From positions 111,350-175,349 of the forward strand of contig JBBHKE010000533.1 of the NCBI GenBank assembly GCA_037447655.1: 64,000 bases of DNA. The letters run 5' to 3'. The translations under genes and the position numbers were made by a program. This DNA comes from Zygnema cylindricum. Lineage: Eukaryota > Streptophyta > Zygnematophyceae > Zygnematales > Zygnemataceae. A model generated the notes under the pieces. The model made no database searches. It was not told the origin of the DNA and saw only the letters and a list, made by a program, of their open reading frames with translations. Below are positions 21,681-33,907 of the stretch, in pieces (positions within the stretch are counted from its first letter, which is position 1; each line of letters begins with the position of its first letter).

Positions 21681-23690
21681 GCTTGTAAAATTTTACAGAG
21701 ATAGTGATTGATTCACTAAAAGACAACAGGGATAAAAAAGAAAAACAGAAAATGTTCTGTACAAGGGAACCTGCAAAAAGAAAAAAAAGGAACAGAAAGA
21801 AAGAAAGAGGTTCATTAAAAAAGAAAGGGATGTAGATAACTTTCCTGAAAGAAAGAAAAAAGCAAGAAATAGATAAGAAAGAGTGAGAGAGCGAGCGAGC
21901 GAGAGAGGGAGAGAGAGAGGGAGAGGGAGAAAGCGGGAGAGACAGCGAGAGAGAGAGATTCAAAAAAAACTTGGATTAATTTTGCCAACTACAGTAAATC
22001 TCAACCAATGAAACAGAAGCAAAAAGAATTGAACATTTTCTGGCTCTCGTACTCATCCCATATCGCGACAAATCACATAACAATAATACTTCTAATGAAA
22101 AGAAAAAAAAAATGCACAAACACAATAATATGATCGACATTGAATCGATATTCAGATTCCTCATTTTCATATCCACACCAATACTGATCCAGTCATCCAC
22201 ATCAGCATCAAATTTTATCTTCGATTTAGCCTCGACATTATTTCGGATCAGAAACAAATTGATTTCAGTTTTTGTTGAGAACATTACAAAAAATATGCAT
22301 TCAACAGTGACAAGGGCAATGGTAAACATATTAAACTCCAAATCTAACTCAAATATCAACAGTAACATAAGGCTTGAAAGTAGCCGTGACATGGAGATCG
22401 TCACCACACTATCCAAAAATACATTGACAATGACATGGCAAGATTGGCATCCACACAATATCGACATCAATTTCGGGGTTGACATCCACATCCAACATGG
22501 ACATTGACATCAACACCGACTTAAAATCGACACCTGTATTAAGGTTGACATCGATATCCACATCAACATTGAGATCAACATCACATAATTATCCTCGTCA
22601 AAATTGACATTGACATTGAAATTGACATTGACATTGACATTGAAATCAACATTGAGAGCATTAACAAACTTGATTCCATCATTGCCATCAATACGAAAAT
22701 CTACATTGACATCAACAAAGACCAAAATTAGTATGGACAAAAACAAATATTTTGGTCAAAATGCACAAGATCAAGAAAGAAATAGAACAAAAGGGAAAAA
22801 CTTGTAAAAATAAAACAAAATTTATATACCATGTCAAATATCAACTCACGAACATACAAAAACCTCAATATCCAATTTTTTAACAATTTTTAAATTGCAT
22901 AAAAAGCTCTTATAAAAGGGAAACACTTACCAATTCACTCAATTGAAGACATAGAGGTAATTATTTTTGGTCCAAATGGGTATAAAGGGCAAAACCCTAG
23001 CAAGTTTTTGAGCTAAAAAAAAGGAGTCAAAAAAAAGACACAAATTCAAAATGGAAATTCTTCTTTACGAGAAAATGAAGCACAAAAAACTCAAGGGAGA
23101 GAGAGAGAGAGAGAGGGAGAGAAAGAGACTGGGGGGGAAGAGAGAGAAAAAAAAATCCTATCCTTTTTCCCTTCTTTCAGTCTATATTTCCCCTCCTCAG
23201 TTATGAAAAAATAAAGAAAGAAGGCACAAATATGTATATATTTCTTTTTAGTTCTATATATATATATATGTTTTTTTTTTTAAGTTCAGACCTAAAGTCA
23301 GAGGAGAATTATTACATTTTCCGAAAAAAGTATTTATTACGAAATCAATTTTCCATGCCATTGACGGAGGGCAGCGTTGAGAAATCCGCGGAAAACGACA
23401 AATTTTGTAGTCGTTTCCAGCTAGCTAAGCATTGCCGCTAACCGACAAAAAAATTAGCCGGTCACCGACAAGATTCTCGAGGCCCCACTCTCTGCACCGA
23501 CCTGTTACGATGTAAAATATTATTTTTTTATGACGTGGCGTCACGAGAATGGACAAAATTTGGCGGCGTGTGCCAGTCAAGTGAGCCATGAAGCGACAAA
23601 AGAGCCTAGGAAGCAACGCGCGCAAAAAGGCTGGACAGCCGACAAGTAAAAATGTCGGTGGTTTGTCGTCTACTGTTCAAGGAGAGAGCA
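21681..23690. other. Intergenic region with hexanucleotide repeat
   Basis: A GA-rich tract at 21880-21958 lies upstream of the FAS1 start. From about 22125 to 22730 the sequence is a degenerate (GACATY/ACATTG)n repeat, which keeps long frames open on both strands; I do not regard those as genes. GA and TA simple repeats follow at 23096-23130 and 23255-23272. I see no gene. Confidence 0.6.
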
Positions 23691-23703
23691 GGTGAAACAT
23701 TCC

Positions 23704-24013
23704 ATAGTTCAAAAGTAGGCGTTTTTATGGTAGGCCTTTGGTAGGCGCCTTTATCGTAAGTTGTGTTATGGGCTTTTCATGTGATCTTCTTAGATCGCTA
23801 CTTTGATCAGCGACCGTCCGATCGTCCGAATCTGACGGTATAAAAAAAAATTTGGTCCGAATGTTTTAATTGGTCCAGTGTTTGGTCCGAATGTTTTAAT
23901 TGGTCCGAATAGGTCCGAATACAATATGGGTCTTAAGGTCATATACTCATATTGTATGTTTTGTATACAATAGGCATATTGTATGGGCCTACTTTCACCT
24001 AATTTTGAACTAT
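23704..24013. mobile_element. Mutator-like MITE, ATAGTTCAAA family, copy 2
   Basis: The ends ATAGTTCAAAAGTAGGCG and CTAATTTTGAACTAT are inverted repeats. GAAACATTC occurs on both flanks (23694-23702 and 24014-24022), a 9-bp target duplication typical of Mutator-like elements. The interior (TTGGTCCGAATG, TCATATTGTATG) matches 4700-4972; GGTCCGAATGTTTTAATTGG occurs twice here. Confidence 0.85.
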
Positions 24014-24023
24014 GAAACATTCG

Positions 24024-26316
24024 GTAATATTTTTGGTCGGCTCAAAAAGTCAAGCGAGGTTGGTAGAATCTGAACAGCCGGAGATATGGACAAATAGGGT
24101 GGAAGGAGAAGAAAAAAAAGTACAGTAGAGTGTAAGGGAAGTGACAGCGAAAGGATGTACGGAAGTGCGCGTGTGGATTTTTGTCGGTTTGTGAGAAAAT
24201 TGTCAGTTTCGTACGTATGGTAACGGTAAAGAATTAAAGATGGCATTTTTTTCGAGCGCCGTGCGTTTTTAGTTTTCGTCGTCGACAAAAAAACAGTACA
24301 TAATTTTTTGTAAGAATGTACTGTACGGTGGGTCTGAGAATTCAAAACTGTTACGTATTTTATTTTGCAAGTGAAAATAGGGAGTTCGCGGCATTTTAAG
24401 ATAAAAACAAATTAGAATGACCGATTGACCACGGAAAGAAAACCATATTTCTCGTAGTTTTTGTCTCTTGTCACGTGTCAATTTGGAATGCGTTCGAGAT
24501 CGTTGACAAAAAAAAACCAAAAAGACAAAAGTTGAAGTACAAGTCTGGAGCATAGAAAAGCGTCCTCGAGCGTATCGAATTTTATTTTAAAAATTTGTAC
24601 CAGTGGAAACTAAACTCGCGCGAAACAGCAATCCGTACACTCAATTTTGTCTTTTCTATTATTCATGCATACTGCAGGCTGGCACAGTATTACACGTCTG
24701 TATCTTAGCAAGAATTGTTTTACAGGCTGGATTTTTTCGGCATCAACCAGAGTAGCAGAATCTACACTGTTCATCCAATGAGATGACACGTGTCACTGTG
24801 CAAATATTTTTGTCGGTGACAAAATAGAACCGCCTGGTAGGAACATGAGCCCCAGCCGACCATTTCGTACATACCAAAAAAAAATACAAATCCGATGCCG
24901 CGAAAGCTGGCAATCTTTCCGGCCAGTGGTTGGCGGCGGCTTGAAAGATACAAAAAAGCGCGCACACCTGTACGGCAAAAAGTATGGCAGCATCAAAATC
25001 GATGACGTGGATAAACATGATACGTTTTCTGTTCCATGACAGTTTGACTGATTTTAATCTTACAGAACGACATGTGGAAATCGTGACTACGGACTGTACG
25101 AAATGTCCGGAGAAGTACTTCCATCAAGGAAGCCGCCAAGTGTCAGCCAATGGTATTCCAAGATTCATCTTTCTGGCACCGACACGCAAGCTTTGGAATA
25201 AAATTAGCTTTCATCTAATTTTTATGTGTGGACCGTACGGTAATCCATAGGCGCAAGCGTCGAAGGCATGTACGGACGAGCTAAAAAAGAATGTAGATGA
25301 AGCCATTGGACAATAGTTGCCCACGTCATCACAGATTCGTGAGGCTGATTTCGATTGGTTACAATATCGGTATAAGATAAAATATGCCATTAGGTTTTTG
25401 TCGTTTCCGAAAAGCTCGTGTTCATATTCTCTCTATGATTTTTTTTATTTTTCTTGTAATTACAGTACTATACTTTACAGTAAAACGGAGACAAACCGCC
25501 TTATTAGCATATAACGTATTTAACGATACTTAATATTTAATAATGTTGTCTACCATACTATATAGAATAGGAAACGACAAAGAATTCGGCTATTCTTTGT
25601 CAAACTCCGCGTGTGTCACATCACTCTCCAAGGACGTTTGTCGTTTTCTGCCACACGGGCTCAGGAATTAGGGTTTATCGCGATTGTAACGAAAGAGCGG
25701 AAGTGCCGTCCGTTAATTTTGTCGTATTAGGTAGCCGTAGCGAATCACGAGATTCTATTGGCCGATTTTTTGTTTTTAGCGCGTAACCGTATTATCCAAC
25801 CGAAGGCGGTTCAACTCGAAGCCGGTTCAATAATTAATAAATAAATTAAATAATTAATTAATTAACTAATTATTAATTTACGTTCAAAATATTGAATTTT
25901 CGACAACGTGTATTTATTTAAGTTTGAGTTGGATTTACACGGTCCCCTCAAACCTGCAACCGTTTAATCGGTTTAACTTGACCGTTTTAATGTTTAAATC
26001 ACTTTTAGCCTTAGAAATCCGTGTGCGAAATTCAGAATAACGAGAGCAAAAATTAATGTACGTCTTTATGACGTAGATGACGCCATTTTTTTCATTTTTT
26101 TTTTAATTACCTCCTCTTTGCTCCTTTAAAACTTTCTCTTCCACTCCTCTCCTTTCTTTTCAAAAGAAAATCCACTTTCTTTTGCCAAAAAAATCCTCTC
26201 TCGTGTAGACTGACATATATATTAGATTTATTTAGAAATCTGGGATCCTATTTTTGGGTAAAAATAGCTTTAAGTGGAATTAGAATGAATTAATTTAATA
26301 TCGATGGACAGTGTAC
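24024..26316. other. Intergenic region, nothing recognised
   Basis: Mixed-composition sequence to about 25.7 kb, then AT-rich. I found no convincing ORF, RNA gene or transposon end. Confidence 0.5.
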
Positions 26317-26318
26317 TA

Positions 26319-26859
26319 CACCGTGAATCGTTATTAGTGTCAAAGTCACTAATTTGGGTTCTTAAAATTTTGATTTTTTTCCTCAAATAGGATACATGAT
26401 TTTAATTTTTCCTTGACGTTAATTAAGGTACCGTACAAAATAGAGCGTAAAGAACGAAAGTACAATAAGATCTAAATAGTATGGTGTACGGTTGATGTCA
26501 ACCGTACAGAAATGTACCTTTTCAAGTGAAAATTTTACAAGAAATTAATTAAATCAGACGCGCACGCATAGGAACGTGCGCTAAAAAAAAGGGATTGGTC
26601 TGACATGTAAATTAGTATGGCATGTACGGATATTTTAAATTCGCGACGGCGTACGATTTCTAATATTTTGTACGGATACATATATTAATGTATATAATCG
26701 TACGGCGAAAATTCCATTTTTGTTGTTCCCAAATTAGCATTAACGCCGAAATTAGAATACACCTTTATTTTTTAAAATTTCAAATTCTTAATTAGCATCA
26801 AGTACGGTAAATTTTCTTAAACACTATTTAAACTTTGACACTAATAACGATTCGCGGTG
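26319..26859. mobile_element. TA-target MITE, subfamily D (541 bp)
   Basis: CACCGTGAATCGTTATTAGT and ACTAATAACGATTCGCGGTG are flanked by TA (26317-26318, 26860-26861). The interior is shared throughout with 39976-40516, which is exactly the same length. Confidence 0.88.
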
Positions 26860-26878
26860 TAGTTGCTTACATGTATTA

Positions 26879-27095
26879 CAACGTGTATCACTATTAGTGT
26901 TAATTGTTTTTTTTTTCACTTAAAACATCTTTTCTCCTTACACACTCGTCCAATCTTCGACTGAAGACGGCCGATTGGAAGGCGAGAATCTTACCTTTCG
27001 ATCGTAACCGTCATATTAACATTCCGACAAGTTTGCACATAGAAAAAATGTTTTTTAGCCAAAAAAAATATTAACATTAACAATGAGACAAGGTG
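26879..27095. mobile_element. TA-target MITE, subfamily B, diverged
   Basis: The termini are diverged (CAACGTGTATCACTATTAG, AATGAGACAAGGTG) but TA-flanked. The diagnostic inner stretch AACATCTTTTCTCC is present. Confidence 0.65.
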
Positions 27096-27097
27096 TA

Positions 27098-27900
27098 ACT
27101 CTATTAAAATGAAAAGTGCAATATACTTTTGTCTTTGATACTTATGAATTATACAAACATTGGATGAAGTCTCGTCTAATTGCGAGCCTTGCAAAAGGAG
27201 TCGGTAATACAATATAGGGTAGTTGGTTTATACCAAACCAAACTCAAAAAAGAGCATATAATATTCAACAATATTGGCGTCTATCTCTACGAATCCAAAA
27301 TACCAGATACCGGTGCCTATGTTACGACCAATTCTAACATGTTGTTTTATTGTAGGCAATTTACATGTGTGGCATTGTCTCTTAAAGCTCTATTTGAGAA
27401 ATGGGGATGGTAAACCGTCTTATAAATCAAAAGTCATTTATTGTTGCGAGTAGTCCGTTGTAATCTAGAAATGCAGACATTTGGGAAACTTCGAAGATGT
27501 CAAATACACTAAGGTACATTAGTACTAATTCGAGAAAGGAGGCACATACACTGTGTGTCACCATTATTTTCTATGTTATTTTCGCTACTTTAATCAGTTT
27601 TCTTTTGACTACACGACAAATTTAATTTTGAGGATTATTAAGAGGACAAATCTTACCTTTCTAGCGTTACCTTTGCAATAATCAAGTTGCAAGGAGGAAA
27701 ATGAGTTTACCTTTACCTTTGCAATAATCAAGTTGCAAGGAGGAAAATGAGTTTCTAGAGTCTTTAAAAGATCAACACTAAAAACGAAACACGGTGTACA
27801 CTGCGAATGGCCAACAACAATAAGAAATAATTTGTATGAGTTTTCGTGTTAATAATTTTATTTACGGTCCAAAGAACGTGGATGATAATGTCTTTCAACG
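27098..27900. other. Intergenic region with a 43-bp direct repeat
   Basis: TTTACCTTTGCAATAATC and the following CAAGTTGCAAGGAGGAAAATG occur twice in a row near 27665-27750. ACACGGTGTA at 27790 may be a lone MITE terminus. No gene is visible. Confidence 0.5.
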
Positions 27901-27905
27901 AGAAT

Positions 27906-28270
27906 TAGAGCCAATGTCCATCAAGATTATTTAGACCTCCAGGTCGATGTTTCTAATGCTTTCAATACAGTGGATCGTAATGCAATTTTTTTGGACCTTA
28001 TGGGTGAACCTTCGCTGATCGTCTAGATATTTCCTTTTGTGAGGGCTTTTTATTCTTTGAGTAACAACCTCTCTTTTCCATTGATGGTGATTTGGTCCCA
28101 CTTTCTTCCGCGACTTCATCACGGCGATCCTCTTAGGGGGCCTTTGTTTGCCCTTCCTCATTACCGAGCCCTCCGAGCTTCCGCGGCCGCTTTTCCATCT
28201 TGCCTCTTCCCTTTAGTTGCGGACGACACACACATTATTGGTCCTTTGGGACCAAGTTACATCGGCCTAT
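27906..28270 (+). pseudogene. Reverse transcriptase domain remnant
   Basis: One frame runs through motifs A, B and C of a non-LTR reverse transcriptase, with one internal TAG at about 28024 and a TAA near 28270. The catalytic Asp of motif A and the Asp pair of motif C (ADD) are still present. The N-terminal part of the domain is missing, so it cannot be functional. Confidence 0.78.
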
Positions 28271-29339
28271 AACCTTTTCAAGGATTGTTTGACCTAACTT
28301 AATCCTTCTGTCCAACCCTCCACGTGTGTTGTTTGGTCTCCTTGTACTATTCCTCCTTCTTTCACTCCCCCTCCTGGTTTTCAAACTCCTCCTCCACCCG
28401 AAGGCATTTGTGTGCTAGGTTGCCCGCTTGGTTCTGATCCATACGTGACGCAGTTTCTTGATTATGCTCTTCAGACAGATTTGTCTCATGTGCATGATCT
28501 TCCCAACCTCTTTGATCTCCAAGTTGCTTTTGCACTTTTGACACGGTGTTTCCCCTATCGCCCCTCCTACCTTACTCACACTTCCCCTCCCACCCCTACT
28601 TTTGTGTCATCCCTTTCTGCATTTGACGATCGCCTCATAGACGTTTTCCATACTTTGTTAGGTCGTGGGGCTTTTGATCGCTAGTGTGGGCCTGCAGCCC
28701 GTATCTAGGCCTCTCTTCTAGCATCCATGCCTCTCTTCTAATCCCTTCAGGCGGTTTGGGATTACTATCGACGGCCAGTGTTGCCCCTGCTGCCTATTTG
28801 GGAAGTTGGTGCCTTGTTGCCTTGACTACTGTCTCTCGTTTTTTGGCTGGGGACACTCCTATTTTTGCTATCGTTGTTCCCCGAGTTTTGGACGGTGTGC
28901 TCGCCTTCCAACAGGCCCTTCTCGATGCATCTCGTTCTCTTACTCTGGATGCTATCGCGGATATGCCATTTCTTTCCACTCTTGTTTCGAGATCTGTTTC
29001 ACGTGTTCAGGAATCCATTTATGATAAGGTTGTCGCCGCTATTAAGACCGAGCTTCTTGAGGTGCTTCCTTCTAATTCTTCACGTGCACGTTTTCTTCCC
29101 TATGGCGGACTTGGTTCCGGAGCTGGCTATTGGCTATCCCTATCTTATCTACCCTCAAATTCACCATTGCTTAGTTCACCATGGTCTTCAGGTTTTGGCT
29201 TGGCCTCCCTCACCCACCTTTGCTTGGTTCTCTTGTTTCCTCATGTGACCAAGTTTTTTAGCGTTCATTTGCTTCGTTGCTCCCGGGGGGGCGAGTTAAT
29301 TCATTCGCACGATACGATTTGAGACACCATTGCTTTTAT

Positions 29340-29711
29340 CGCTTTTGAGGGGGGCTATTCTATCCGCCGAGAAGTTTCCCATATTATTCCTTCCCGTCGG
29401 ATTGACATTGTATTACTTGATGGTGCGCGTTGTACATTTGGTGACGTTGTTTTGGCGAACCCTACCTCGAATACAATTGTCACCTAAGCAGCTCGACATG
29501 TGGGTGTGGCCGCACGTGACCCGGCTAAGAGGAAAGAGCGTGATAATGCCCATTGCGATGTTATGAATGGCTTTATTCCGACGGCGGTCGAGATATTTGG
29601 TTGTTTGGGTGTGGCTTTGAACGAGTTCCTCCGTGCTTGTGGAAGGCTCTCGTTCGAGCGGCGGGGACTTGGGAGCCCTTCTGTTTTTGTACTTACTTCC
29701 TTTTACCATTA
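29340..29711 (+). pseudogene. Apparent restriction-like endonuclease domain remnant
   Basis: One frame, with a single TAA near 29486, reads SRRIDIVLLDG, then GDVVLANPTS, then KRKERDN and FIPTAVEIFGCLG. This order (Asp-Ile, Gly-Asp-Val-Val, Lys, then a Phe-Pro...Glu-x-x-Gly segment) resembles the C-terminal PD-(D/E)XK-like nuclease found after the RT in some non-LTR retrotransposons. The assignment is from pattern only. Confidence 0.5.
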
Positions 29712-30268
29712 AAGTTTATCGGTGGCCCTACAACGAGTGCAGGTTTCTATCCTCCTTGGATTGTCTATTGCGGTTATGGATTGTCGACGTGTCTCAAAAC
29801 TCCCTCCTCGTTACTCCTCCGGGATTCGAAGACTTATGTGGCTGCTTTTCGTAGATTTCTAGTTATGTGGGGGTTTTGTTGATAGATGTTGGCTCTTTCC
29901 TTTAATGTTTCGTAAGTTGTTTTTTGCTTCTTTGGGTGGTTTCGGTTTTTTGGCCATCTTTTCGTAATTTCTTTTCTTTTGCCTTGCTTATCGCTTTTGT
30001 TTCTTCCCCTGACATGTAGTTTTTCAGTTTTTGCCATCCTACTTCCTTTTGTTCTCATGGACTCATATGGTTTACCATTGCACTTTTTAATAAAGTCAAC
30101 CCTTTTTTTTATATAAAAAATAAATCTTAGTTTCAATCACGCTTTTATGTGCTTAGAGAGTAGTATTACCGTGATGGAACTAGTTTTATTAACACTAATA
30201 GTGATTCATGCGGAAATGTATACTTGTTAGTTGGTTGAGCCAAATTGCACTTAAATTACAGGGACACA

Positions 30269-30486
30269 CACCACGCATTGTTGTTAGTGTTATTATTTTT
30301 TTCACCACATAAGGCATCTTTTCTCCGTACACACCCGTTAGATTGTTTATTTGATCGGTTGCGATCGAAATGTAAGATTCTCACCTTTCGATTGGCAGCC
30401 TCCAATCAAAAATTATGCATGTGTGTACGGAGAAGAAATGTTTCAAGTGGTGAAAAAAAATTCAATACTAATAGCGATATACAATG
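30269..30486. mobile_element. TA-target MITE, subfamily B, diverged
   Basis: Diverged outer ends (CACCACGCATTGTTGTTAG, ACTAATAGCGATATACAATG) surround the inner pair CATCTTTTCTCCGTACAC and GTGTACGGAGAAGAAATG. TA follows on the right; the left flank is CA. Confidence 0.65.
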
Positions 30487-30789
30487 TAATTATCCTACAA
30501 TATTATTGATACATTACAATACTTGTAAGTAAGCCAAAAAACAACTTTTGGTATCATATCAAGTCATTTTCAAGGACGTAAACAAAAGTTAGTTTGCATA
30601 TTTATTGTTGTCGCTAGAAGTTTAAACATTTTTCAAGTAGTTTTAAGCGTTTAACTGTATTCAATAGTTAAAAACTTCTTTTTGTAGGCTAATAATAATA
30701 GCTAAGGGTTTTACTTTTTCGATCAGGATGTCCTTAATGGTACAATCTTTACAATTTTTTAATAATTTTATGTACAATTACCACCATTC

Positions 30790-30872
30790 AAGTTTTAGCA
30801 ATGCTACTTCCTTTTGTTCCTATGGACTCAGATGGTTTACCATCGCGCTTTTTAATTAAGTCGGCCCCACTT
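30790..30872 (+). mobile_element. 3' tail-only copy of the non-LTR retrotransposon
   Basis: CTACTTCCTTTTGTTC, GGACTCAGATGGTTTACC and CGCGCTTTTTAATTAAGTC follow the same order as the 3' end of the element at 27906-30112. This is the pattern expected of an extreme 5'-truncated insertion. Confidence 0.75.
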
Positions 30873-33800
30873 ATTCAAGTACCCATAAAATAAAATCTGC
30901 TTAGTGGAATCACGAGCGTTAGTACAAAAAAAATCAAAATCGCTCGTTTCTAAAATCGCTGGTTTTCGGTTTCAATTATCGGGAAAGCTCTCAATACTCG
31001 TCAATATATTGATATTTCCATATACTGGAGACATATTGATGATTCTATTTTTTGTCGTAAATGTCATTTTCGATCCTTTCAATAAATGCATATTTTAACT
31101 TCCAATCAATTTTGAACAGGTGTCTCTATTTGTTCTATTTCTATTTGTTTTCGTTGTACCTCGGAAATACAAAAACAAACGTATGCACGAAGTCATACGG
31201 AATTGTGTTTAGGGATTTTTGGGGTATTTCAGGGTTTTTTAACAGGGTCTTTTAGGGTTTCCCAATCGTCACACAACCCCAAAACTACATCCACTATCAT
31301 TATTGGAAGTTCGTAAAATTGACCCAAAATTATAAATAAGAGTTAACTCTACTAAAACATAACTATTTATGTTAGTGGCTCAAAACGAGCCACATTTCAA
31401 ATCAATATTTAACATTACAAAAGTCAATCTTTCTAATATTAAAAGTCAATCTTATTATTTAACAAAGAATTTAATGCCAATAATGAAACTCTAATAACGA
31501 TGGACGGTGCCCGTCACTACTATTAGTATTCATAAATAATTTGTTTGCCATTTTTTTTGAAAATCATCAAATTGATTTTTTTTTTTTTTTTTGTGGATGG
31601 AAGTCGTAAAATAGTGTTTAATATTTACGGAAAACTGAGGTGAAGTACGGAACAGGGATGGTAAACCGCCTCAAAACATGGAGACAAAGGACTAAAGGAC
31701 AAAGGACAAAGGACAAAGGACAAAACGACAAAAGGGCAAAGGACAAAGGAAAAAGGACAAATGCGAAAGGAAAAGGAAAAAGGACAAAGGACAATCGACA
31801 AAAAAGGACAAAGGACAATGGGCAAGACAAAACAAAAAGACAAGAAAGAAAGGACAAAGGTCAAAGGACAAAAGGACATGGAGAAAAGACAAAGGTTAGG
31901 ACAAAAGACAAGAAAAGGTTAGGACAAAAGACAAAAGACAAAGGACCAAAGACAAAGGAGAAAGGACAAAAGTCAAAGGAAAGAGGACAAAAAACTTGGA
32001 AAAGCCAAAACAGAACTGGAAAAGGAACTGAAAACGGAACAAGGGAGGAAGTAAACCAAATAGAAAAATAACCTTAAAAGAAACTACCACACAGAAGGGG
32101 TCAAAATAACAATTTGGTAGAGGAAGAAAAAAACCTACCGATCTAAACTATACTTACTATATTAAAAAAAAAAAAAAAACCATAAAAAACCCTAAAAACT
32201 CTCAAAAATCCTCAAACACCCTGAAAAGGCATAAAACATCCTAAAAAAGAGGGAGTGGATTACATGCTGAACCACTATTAGTGTTGAGAAATTGTTATTA
32301 GTTTGAAGGAATCTTTTTGCTTTAACAGTTTTATTTTTGACCCAGAAATGCCGCGGACAACTAAAAAGATTTAGCATTAGAAAAAAAAAAGTTGATATCA
32401 AAGACTCGTTTTTTTTATGAAAAAATGTGTACATTTATGCAAAATGAACAAAAAACATTCAAAACGGTTAGAATTTAAGAAACAACGATTCAAATGGTTA
32501 AAACGGTTAAAATTGAAGTAAAAACGAGTAGAACTTTCATATTTGAACCACAAAAATGTGTGAAATTAGTCAAAATTTGAACCAAAATTTTAGAAATTCA
32601 ATTAAATTAGAATAAAGAAACTAAAAATAATACATAAATAAAGATTATATAGATAATATTAAAAATAACACATAAATAAATATTATATAAATGAAAATTA
32701 TATAGATAAATATTAGATAGATAAATATTAAAAATAAATATTATATAAATGAAATAAATTATGCAAATTACATAAAATTTCAAAACTAATCTTTACAAAA
32801 ATTTTAACAAAATTTTGTAAAAAAATAGGGTTCAAACTCTTTACTGTTAAAACATATGAAATTCATTAAATTTTAATTAAAAAGGCTTTTAAAGTTGGTC
32901 AAATTTGAACTAAATTTCAGCTAGAAAGTTTATAAGAAAAAAAATACGAAAACAAAAAAAAAGAATTAAACATGTTTTACAATCGGTTACAGTCGAATAA
33001 AAAATGATACTTCAATAATATTGAAAAAAAAAACAACAAAAAATATGGGGGAGAAAGAGCTCAAGAAAAAAAAAAGTCCAAAAGCAAAAAAAAATGGAAA
33101 AAAAAAACACTTTCCCCTTGAAAAAGCGAGAACATTTAAACCGTCTTTAAAAATTCAAGACGTTTTGTTTAAAAAACCCCCCCCAAAAAAAAACACATTA
33201 TTTTCTAGTATTTATTTAAATATTTGATTAGTTTTTCACACAAATTTCGAACAGAAAATGAACTCAAAAAAGCAATTTTAGAGAAATTCTAAAATCCATT
33301 TATGACTTTTTTTTTCGTTAAAAAAAAGGGGGAGATGAGGAAAGAAAGGGGAAATAAAAACAAAAAAATAACAAAAAATAGTATAAAAAAATAACCATAT
33401 GAGAAAAAATAGACTAAAAGAACCCACACTATTTTATTTTATTTCCTATTGATCCCAAAAAAATTAAAAAAAAAAAAAAAATATCATCCATCAGACTGAA
33501 TTCACAGACCCATTTTTTTTAAATTTTCCCTATAAACTTTTTCTTCCTTATATTCTTTTTTGATTATTCTTTCAAGTAACATTTTTTCCTTTCCCTTTTC
33601 TCTTTTCCTTTTTCCTTTTCCTTCTTCTTTTTTCTTTTTTCTTTTTTCTTTTTACTTTTTCCTTTTTCCATTTCCCATTTTCCTTTTTCCCTTTTTCATA
33701 TTCCAATAAATTTCATGTCCCATTTTTGAAGGTTTTTTTAACATTTTTGCACATCTTTTCTTTTTTTTCTACCAGTTTCGAGTTTTTTTTTTTTGTTCGA

Positions 33801-33907
33801 TGATTCTTTTCTAGCATATTATTTTACAGCTTTCTTTTCTTTATAATATATTTTTTTTATTTAACATTTTCTAATTATTATTATTGTTATTAAAACCCTA
33901 AAAAACC
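30873..33907. other. Intergenic region with AAAGGAC repeat
   Basis: A 7-mer repeat (AAAGGAC and variants) fills about 31683-31990. It keeps frames open on both strands and is not a gene. Partial TA-MITE ends are seen near 31490-31530. From 32.2 to 33.9 kb the sequence is AT-rich with TTTTCC-type pyrimidine runs (33590-33700). Confidence 0.6.

Larger units (their letters stand above)
27906..30112 (+). mobile_element. Decayed non-LTR retrotransposon, 5'-truncated, with RT and apparent restriction-like endonuclease
   Basis: The plus strand keeps reverse-transcriptase motifs in order: VDVSNAFNTVDR (motif A, about 27940), GDPLRGPLFAL (motif B, about 28125) and VADDTHIIG (motif C box, about 28220). 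A thumb-like segment containing GGLGLLSTASVAPAAYLGSW follows at 28755-28810. Downstream is a separate C-terminal domain (29340-29700). The frame is broken by several stops. The end near 30045-30110 carries a hairpin plus TTTAATAAAGTC tail that recurs at 5628 and 30790. The gag-like 5' part is absent. Confidence 0.8.

Noticed and set aside
21976-22746. 171-aa and 78-aa minus-strand ORFs, and the 131-aa plus-strand ORF
   Set aside because: They are produced by a degenerate GACATY/ACATTG hexamer repeat, and both strands are open.
28684-29322. 212-aa ORF as an independent gene
   Set aside because: It contains the GGLGL...APAAYLGSW segment of the decayed non-LTR retrotransposon and lies between its RT and nuclease remnants.
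31640-32071. 143-aa Lys/Asp-rich ORF and its antisense partners
   Set aside because: Translation of the AAAGGAC repeat; no protein-like core.
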